DNA of 20,374 nt from NCBI GenBank assembly GCA_947374315.1, contig CANCBK010000028.1, forward strand, positions 1 to 20,374, in the 5' to 3' direction. This DNA comes from Burkholderiaceae bacterium (lineage in GTDB: Bacteria > Pseudomonadota > Gammaproteobacteria > Burkholderiales > Burkholderiaceae). Shown here piece by piece: positions 15,951-20,374 of this stretch (position 1 is the stretch's first letter; every line of letters starts with the position of its first letter). The translations under genes were made by a program, and so were the position numbers. A model generated the notes under the pieces. The model had not been told where the DNA came from. It saw only the letters and a list, made by a program, of their open reading frames with translations, and ran no database searches.

Positions 15951-17302
15951 TGACTCAAGCAACGAATCCCTCCACCAATCAAAATGTCGTGCGCTTCATC
16001 ACTGCGGGCAGTGTGGATGACGGCAAAAGCACACTCATAGGCCGCTTGCTGTATGACACCAAATCCATCCTAGTAGATCAGCTTGAGTCCCTGTCAAAAA
16101 CCAAACATGCTCGCGTCACTTCATCGGATGCGGGTGTTGATTTAGCGCTTCTAACCGATGGTCTAGAAGCTGAGCGCGAGCAAGGCATCACCATTGATGT
16201 GGCATATCGTTATTTTTCAACGCCGAAGCGTAAATTTATCGTAGCTGATGCTCCGGGCCATGAACAATACACTCGCAACCTGGTTACTGGCGCTTCACAA
16301 TCCGATGTCGCCGTGATCTTGGTAGATGCCACTCGGGTTGATCTCAATACTAGCCCCGCAACTCTATTGGCGCAAACCAAACGTCATGCTGCCATCGTTC
16401 ATTTACTGGGCCTTCGCCATGTGGTCTTTGCCGTGAATAAAATGGACTTACTTCATTTTGATGAAGCGGTTTTCAACACGATCAAAATCGCCATTCAAGA
16501 TCTATGTAAAAAGATTGGCTTACCTGACCCCACCTTAATTCCGATGTCGGCTTTATTGGGTGCAAATGTGGTCACTGCCAGCAAAGATACGCCTTGGTAT
16601 AAAGGCCCCACTTTGCTGCAGTGGCTGGAAGGCTTAGATACCAGCCCTCAGTCAGAAAAAATAGGGCTACGCTTTCCGGTGCAGTATGTTGCGCGCCAAG
16701 ATGGCAGCGCCTCTGACGACTTCCGCGGCTACCTTGGTCAAATCGAATCTGGCAACATCCGCAAGGGTCAAAAGATTAAGGTATTGCCCGAGAATCGAGA
16801 GGCCACTGTTGCCAAAATCTATTTAGGCAATCGCGCTAATCGCGATCAAACCATTGCCAATAATGAAGTGGAATCTGCCCAGACTGGTGAAGCAGTTGCG
16901 ATTAGCTTGGTTGAGGATATTGATGTATCCCGTGGCTGCTTATTTATTAGCGCTGATGATCCTAGCCCACCCACACTCAGTAAGCAGATTTCTGCGGATC
17001 TGTGCTGGTTGGATAGCGAGCCTTTATCTTTGAGTCGGAAGTACGCCTTACGTCACACCACTAATAGTATCGGCGCCAAGGTCAAAGTGATTCAACAGGT
17101 ACTGGATGTGCAAACACTGTCCCATGCGCTCGAAACTCACCCACTCAATGCCAATGAAATCGGCCGTGTAGATTTTGTTTTACAAAAGCCTATTGTTGCT
17201 GACTTATTTAATCAATCCCAGCACACTGGTGCATTTATCCTCATTGATGAAGCAACCAATCATACGGTTGCAGCCGGGATGATTCGTGAGGCATTTAATT
17301 AA
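15950..17302 (+). CDS. cysN: Sulfate adenylyltransferase large subunit (GTPase)
   Basis: GTPase subunit that couples GTP hydrolysis to APS formation by CysD. 450 residues, the stand-alone length. GTPase motifs: G1 GSVDDGKST (20-28), G2 area EREQGITID (75-83), G3 DAPGHEQY (100-107), G4 NKMD (163-166), G5 MSALLG; then EF-Tu-like beta-barrel domains (PVQYVARQDG, FRGYLGQIESG). It stops at MIREAFN with no fused APS kinase (CysC) domain, consistent with an APS-reducing pathway. Its end converges on yeiH with ten bases between stops; a short TTGAG/CTCAA dyad there has no T run, so a terminator is not evident. Confidence 0.95.
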   Translation: MTQATNPSTNQNVVRFITAGSVDDGKSTLIGRLLYDTKSILVDQLESLSKTKHARVTSSDAGVDLALLTDGLEAEREQGITIDVAYRYFSTPKRKFIVADAPGHEQYTRNLVTGASQSDVAVILVDATRVDLNTSPATLLAQTKRHAAIVHLLGLRHVVFAVNKMDLLHFDEAVFNTIKIAIQDLCKKIGLPDPTLIPMSALLGANVVTASKDTPWYKGPTLLQWLEGLDTSPQSEKIGLRFPVQYVARQDGSASDDFRGYLGQIESGNIRKGQKIKVLPENREATVAKIYLGNRANRDQTIANNEVESAQTGEAVAISLVEDIDVSRGCLFISADDPSPPTLSKQISADLCWLDSEPLSLSRKYALRHTTNSIGAKVKVIQQVLDVQTLSHALETHPLNANEIGRVDFVLQKPIVADLFNQSQHTGAFILIDEATNHTVAAGMIREAFN

Positions 17303-17312
17303 TTTGAGAGAC

Positions 17313-18293
17313 TCAAGAAGAGTAGGCAATAAACATGAAGCCAATAGAGGCAATGAATATTGTCTCTACCAGCAGCATCACCACAGGCTTCCAGCCTAAC
17401 TGACCCAACTCTTTAAAGTTGGTCTTTAGGCCTGCTGCTGCGATCGCAATGACCAGCATCCAACGGGATAAAGCACCGATGGATTGCGCTATAGATGACG
17501 GCAAAAGCTGCATAGAGGCAACCATTGATAAAACTACAAAGCCCAGCAAGAAGCCGGGGATCAAGCGCAGACTGCCCCACCCTAGTTTTTTGGTGGATGC
17601 TTCAGCACCAAAAAATATAGAAACCACTAAAACGACTGGTAACAATAAGGCCACTCGAAATAGCTTCACGATAGTAGCGACATCTCCAGCCTCTGGCCCA
17701 AAAATCATTCCGGCGGCAACCACCTGGGCTACATCATGAATTGTTGTACCTAGAAAAATACCTGCCAGTAGCGGGGTGACATTCAGAACCTGCAAGGCAA
17801 AGGGATAAACCACCATCGCAAGCGTAGAAAGCACTGTCACACCCACAACTACCAGGAGGGTAAACCGGTCATTCTCTTTTGTTTTTGGCAGAACAGAGGC
17901 GATAGCTAGAGCAGCGGATGCCCCGCAGATCGCAACTGATCCGCCCGCAATTAAACCGGAGTCGGGAGACAGCTTGAGTAGCTTTGCCAATAAAAATCCT
18001 AGGCACACCGTCGCACCAACAGCGAGAATAAGCATCACCCCAGTATTTAAGCCAATAGCGGCAATATCCGCAAAGGTAATGCGTATTCCTAAGAATGCAA
18101 CGCCTAGGCGCAGCATATTTTTCGAGCAAAACTGAATGCCTGGATTTAGAATTGCTTTACGGCATAGGAAATGGAGTGACAGACCCAGCAAGAGCGCATA
18201 CAAGAGTTGGGGTCCGCCATAGCCTTCAGAAAGAAAGCCGGTAATCATGGCTAGAAGCAGGCAAAGCAAAAAACCGGGTAAATTTTTTCTCAC
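17313..18293 (-). CDS. yeiH: YeiH/UPF0324-family putative sulfate exporter
   Basis: 326-residue polytopic inner-membrane protein of the YeiH family (Cons_hypoth698), often annotated as putative sulfate exporter. About ten helices; hallmarks are GGSVAICGASAALAIASVLP (split family motif around 118-137), GIFLGTTIHDVAQVVAAG and the C-terminal AIAAAGLKTNFKELG. The family function is predicted rather than well proven. Its location facing cysHDN supports a sulfur role. The start is a GTG at 18293 directly after an in-frame TAG eight codons upstream, with no clear ribosome-binding site, so translation may be weak or regulated. A minus-strand terminator 53 bases upstream of the start suggests leader control (see findings). 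Confidence 0.88.
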   Translation of the reverse strand: MRKNLPGFLLCLLLAMITGFLSEGYGGPQLLYALLLGLSLHFLCRKAILNPGIQFCSKNMLRLGVAFLGIRITFADIAAIGLNTGVMLILAVGATVCLGFLLAKLLKLSPDSGLIAGGSVAICGASAALAIASVLPKTKENDRFTLLVVVGVTVLSTLAMVVYPFALQVLNVTPLLAGIFLGTTIHDVAQVVAAGMIFGPEAGDVATIVKLFRVALLLPVVLVVSIFFGAEASTKKLGWGSLRLIPGFLLGFVVLSMVASMQLLPSSIAQSIGALSRWMLVIAIAAAGLKTNFKELGQLGWKPVVMLLVETIFIASIGFMFIAYSS

Positions 18294-18344
18294 AACGACA
18301 GCCGCTCGCTAAACCAATTTTTCATACTACCTCATTGCTAGAAA

Positions 18345-18371
18345 GAAAAAAGCCACCCCGAAGGATGGCTT
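18345..18371 (-). terminator. cUUCGg-capped intrinsic terminator upstream of yeiH
   Basis: On the minus strand AAGCCATCC-TTCG-GGGTGGCTT folds into a nine-pair stem (one U-G wobble) with the very stable UUCG tetraloop closed by C-G, followed by a run of T to 18346. In plus orientation the wobble becomes a C-A mismatch and no T run follows, so it is built for leftward transcription. There is no protein gene on that strand between it and the plus-strand gene at 18554. Confidence 0.85.
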
Positions 18372-18383
18372 GAAAGAAATTCT

Positions 18384-18539
18384 ATGGAGGTACTACTAAA
18401 GAATGAACAACAAATTCATATTATTCCTTTACCTTGGCCTCAATATATTGCTTTGCTTGCTTTAAGTGCGATATGCTTCAACATGGTGCATATGTTGCTA
18501 TTTGCGCCATTATGTAGAATCAAACCATATTCAATCTAG
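18384..18539 (+). CDS. Possible small hydrophobic ORF(s), 51 or 20 residues (weak)
   Basis: Two overlapping frames are open on the plus strand. ATG 18384 gives 51 residues (MEVLLKNEQQ start) with a hydrophobic stretch YIALLALSAICFNMVHMLLF. ATG 18403 gives only 20 residues, ending at 18465, almost all hydrophobic (MNNKFILFLYLGLNILLCLL). GGAGG at 18386-18390 precedes the second start by 12 bases, rather far; it falls inside the first frame. Neither is recognised. They lie antisense to any leftward transcript that would use the terminator at 18345-18371. The rest of the 254-base gap 18294-18553 holds a six-base dyad ATATGC/GCATAT (18471-18493) and no recognisable gene. Confidence 0.25.
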   Translation: MEVLLKNEQQIHIIPLPWPQYIALLALSAICFNMVHMLLFAPLCRIKPYSI

Positions 18540-18553
18540 ATAAAGGGGTGCCA

Positions 18554-19735
18554 ATGTTGGCGATAAAAAAGGCGAGGGCTCCCTCTCGTTTAATGGCAGG
18601 CCTACTGATGGCTGCACTCATCATCCCTACCGCTGCTCCTGTGGCATACGCCCAGAGCACCAATCAGCAACAAGCGGAAAAACTTTCACAGGCTCAATTG
18701 GAGGCGCTAGTTGCCCCCATCGCCCTTTACCCAGACCCACTCGTCTCACAAGTGCTGATGGCTTCCACCTACCCACTAGAAGTGGCAGAGGCGTCTAATT
18801 GGATTAAAGCCAACAGCAAACTCAAGGGTAACGCGCTTAATAAAGCACTCCAACAACAAACCTGGGATGCGAGCGTTAAATCCCTCACGTCTTTCCCACC
18901 CGTACTAGAGATGATGGGTGCTCAGCTAAGCTGGACTCAACAGTTGGGCAATGCCGTATTGGCACAGCAATCCGATGCCATGAATGCAATTCAAGCATTG
19001 CGCGCCAAAGCCAAAGAGTCTGGTTCACTGCAATCCAATTCACAACAAACTGTAGCAACGCAAGGTAGTGGCAGCACTCAAACCATCATCATTGAGCCAG
19101 CCAATCCACAAGTAATCTACGTTCCTAGCTATAACCCTACAGTTGTTTATGGGGCTTGGGCCTATCCAGCCTATCCCCCTTATGCTTACTATCCACCTGG
19201 GTATGTGGCGGGCACCGCCCTACTATCTTTCGGTGTGGGTATGGCGGTAGGTGCTGCTCTTTGGGGTGGGTGCCATTGGGGTGGTGGCTCTAGCGGCAAC
19301 TCCCTGACTGTGAATAACAATAACTTCAATAACTTCAACCACAACACCAATAACAAATGGAATGGTAATCGCTCTGGCGGCTCTAGCAATTGGCAATCAG
19401 ATGCGCAACGCCGCAATGCAAACCTCGGTAGTGGCGCTGGAAGTAATGCCAATCGCGATGCGCAGCGCGACCAATTACGTCAGAATTTGCAACGAGGCGA
19501 TATGAGCGGCAACCGCACAGGCGATCGCCCAAGTACCGGTAGTGGTAATCGGCCAGAATCTCCTCGTAGCAGCAATGCTGGAGATGGGAATAGAGCAGGC
19601 AATCACTCAGGAAACGATCGATTTGGCGGGGGTGGTGGCTTTGGCGACACCCATGGTGCACGCTTTGATGGTGGCGATGATCGCTTTGGTGGAGGTCACG
19701 GAGGTGGTGGCTTTGGTGGGCGTGGTCGCCGTTAA
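18554..19735 (+). CDS. Secreted DUF3300 protein with glycine/asparagine-rich C-terminal tail
   Basis: 393 residues, exported: a basic start and hydrophobic core end in a signal-peptidase site after PVAYA (residue 33). The DUF3300 domain follows (about 43-200) with SQAQLEALVAPIALYPDPL, ASTYPLEVAEASNWIK, TSFPPVLEMM and QVIYVPSYNPTVVYG. Then come a P/Y-rich stretch (YPAYPPYAYYPPGY), a hydrophobic glycine-rich segment (about 218-240), an asparagine-rich run and a long low-complexity tail of G, N, R, S and D ending GGFGGRGRR. The domain has no established function. ATG 18554 is chosen over GTG 18548 because AAAGGGG ends five bases before it. 52 bases separate it from the next gene. Confidence 0.88.
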   Translation: MLAIKKARAPSRLMAGLLMAALIIPTAAPVAYAQSTNQQQAEKLSQAQLEALVAPIALYPDPLVSQVLMASTYPLEVAEASNWIKANSKLKGNALNKALQQQTWDASVKSLTSFPPVLEMMGAQLSWTQQLGNAVLAQQSDAMNAIQALRAKAKESGSLQSNSQQTVATQGSGSTQTIIIEPANPQVIYVPSYNPTVVYGAWAYPAYPPYAYYPPGYVAGTALLSFGVGMAVGAALWGGCHWGGGSSGNSLTVNNNNFNNFNHNTNNKWNGNRSGGSSNWQSDAQRRNANLGSGAGSNANRDAQRDQLRQNLQRGDMSGNRTGDRPSTGSGNRPESPRSSNAGDGNRAGNHSGNDRFGGGGGFGDTHGARFDGGDDRFGGGHGGGGFGGRGRR

Positions 19736-19787
19736 TACGCTCCGCCTATACACATTGACAGATATATATTTGATTAAAGGAATGAAC

Positions 19788-20132
19788 ATGAAGAAATTTT
19801 TAATTAGCGCCACCTTAGCCTTCGGAATGGCAGGCGGCATGCAAGCATCTAACGCAACAACGACTGACGAGTTATTGCAATACTGTAAAGACGATAGTGG
19901 CTCTAATGTGACCTGCCAAATTTACGGACAAGCGGTATATGACACCTATCTTGCAACGCGCAATCCAAAAACAGCGCCTAGCAAAATCTGTGTCCAGCAA
20001 CCCGCACCAACACGTGTTCAAGTGGTGGATGAATATATTGCCTGGGCTAATGCAAATCCGGCTACCGGCACCCAGTCCGCCGCTGAAACTATGCTTCAAT
20101 TTTTAGAGGGAGTATTCCCTTGCGGAAAGTAA
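19788..20132 (+). CDS. Exported Rap1a/Tai-like small protein
   Basis: 114 residues with a signal peptide (MKKFLISATLAFGMAGG, predicted cleavage near ASNA, 20-23). The mature part matches the Rap1a/Tai pattern: DELLQYC, then C and a G-x-x-x-D-like helix (CQIYGQAVYDTYL), ICVQQP, VVDEYIAWANANP and a closing FLEGVFPCG. Its four cysteines (C33, C43, C68, C112) fit the two disulfides of the fold. Characterised Rap1a/Tai proteins are periplasmic immunity proteins for type VI secretion amidases, but many members, like this one, have no effector gene nearby, so the immunity role is unproven. AAAGG lies seven bases before ATG 19788; ATG 19782 is too close to it. Likely read with the DUF3300 gene. Confidence 0.78.
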   Translation: MKKFLISATLAFGMAGGMQASNATTTDELLQYCKDDSGSNVTCQIYGQAVYDTYLATRNPKTAPSKICVQQPAPTRVQVVDEYIAWANANPATGTQSAAETMLQFLEGVFPCGK

Positions 20133-20166
20133 TGCCCAGTATTGGATTAACCTAACCTACATACAC

Positions 20167-20195
20167 AAACGCCACTGATTCAAGTGGCGTTTTTC
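20167..20195 (+). terminator. Intrinsic terminator after the Rap1a-like gene
   Basis: Perfect stem AAACGCCACT (20167-20176) / AGTGGCGTTT (20183-20192) with loop GATTCA and a T run to 20194. It lies 34 bases after the stop. In minus orientation the U run is shorter, so it may also help end the fdx transcript. Confidence 0.9.
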
Positions 20196-20237
20196 TTGGA
20201 GAGAAATCTATATTACCGCTAGACACCAATGATTTTC

Positions 20238-20374
20238 TTAGTGATTTTCTTTGGCATGATTGATAGAGTACTTCGGAATCTCAATCACCAAATTTTCACG
20301 GGCCACGATGGCCTGACAAGACAAACGAGATTGGGGGTTCAGACCCCAAGCGCGATCCAATAAATCTTCCTCAT
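20238..20374 (-). CDS. fdx: Isc-type [2Fe-2S] ferredoxin, C-terminal end (cut by window edge)
   Basis: The last 44 residues of a ferredoxin read leftward from the window edge: [40 protein letters not shown], then KENH and a TAA at 20240-20238. The RLSCQ cysteine is the last cluster ligand; [10 protein letters not shown] at the C-terminus is typical of the adrenodoxin-like Fdx of the Isc iron-sulfur assembly system, which donates electrons for cluster building. The other three ligand cysteines lie outside. It is probably the last gene of an isc operon entering from the right; no iscX follows before the terminator. Confidence 0.92.
   Translation of the reverse strand, partial: EEDLLDRAWGLNPQSRLSCQAIVARENLVIEIPKYSINHAKENH

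Noticed and set aside
17304..17316. TTGAG-AGA-CTCAA dyad between cysN and yeiH stops
   Set aside because: Three-base loop, A/T-rich five-base stem and no T run; not a convincing terminator.
19269..19735. Glycine/asparagine-rich repeats in the DUF3300 gene as a DNA tandem repeat
   Set aside because: Codons are mixed and the spacing irregular; it is protein low complexity, not a DNA repeat array.
19755..19760. Consensus TTGACA ahead of the Rap1a-like gene
   Set aside because: The -10 position would fall on the ribosome-binding site and start codon (AGGAAT); not a working promoter as far as can be seen.
1..20374. CRISPR array, tRNA/rRNA, insertion sequence, prophage or attachment site
   Set aside because: No regularly spaced repeats, transposase or integrase motifs, or tRNA-like cloverleaf seen on reading the window.

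Overview
The window reads as ordinary chromosome from a small-genome betaproteobacterium. The gene set, the protein sequences and the moderate GC (about half, judged by eye) fit Burkholderiaceae, most likely Polynucleobacter. This is inference from recognised proteins, not from a search. Coding density is very high, several genes overlap by 1-8 bases, and I see no tRNA, rRNA, insertion sequence, prophage or CRISPR array.

Layout. (1) 1-3689, minus strand: a tightly overlapping unit lolC -> lolD -> tatD -> comEC, with comEC cut by the left edge. (2) 3757-9188, plus strand: an RpfE-type protein gene, recJ, prfB with its programmed +1 frameshift, and lysS, closed by a strong terminator at 9212-9245. 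(3) 9267-12237, minus strand: an OsmC-family protein, cysK, dsbB, an isoprenylcysteine-methyltransferase-like membrane protein and a small membrane protein. (4) 12388-13164, plus: ferredoxin-NADP reductase fpr. (5) 13203-17302, plus: a sulfate-assimilation unit made of two inverted repeats, a 54-residue microprotein, a TauE/SafE transporter, cysH, cysD and cysN. It faces yeiH (minus, 17313-18293), a putative sulfate exporter. (6) 18294-18547: a regulatory-looking gap with a cUUCGg-capped terminator on the minus strand and small hydrophobic ORFs on the plus strand. (7) 18554-20132, plus: a secreted DUF3300 protein and a Rap1a/Tai-like protein, then a terminator. (8) Right edge, minus: the C-terminal end of the Isc-type [2Fe-2S] ferredoxin fdx.

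How the genes work together. CysN+CysD activate sulfate to APS. CysH has the paired and spaced cysteines of iron-sulfur APS reductases, so it should reduce APS directly. That agrees with the lack of an APS-kinase domain on CysN. CysK joins the resulting sulfide to O-acetylserine. Sulfite reductase (cysI) is not in the window. TauE and YeiH are the likely sulfur-oxyanion transporters. DsbB, OsmC, Fpr and Fdx add a thiol/redox flavour but need not be linked functionally.

The least explained parts are the leader of the sulfur unit with its microprotein, the minus-strand terminator ahead of yeiH, and a recurring layout in which -10-like hexamers sit directly before start codons that lack a usable ribosome-binding site (possible leaderless mRNAs). 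I did not find a clear-cut new multi-gene system.
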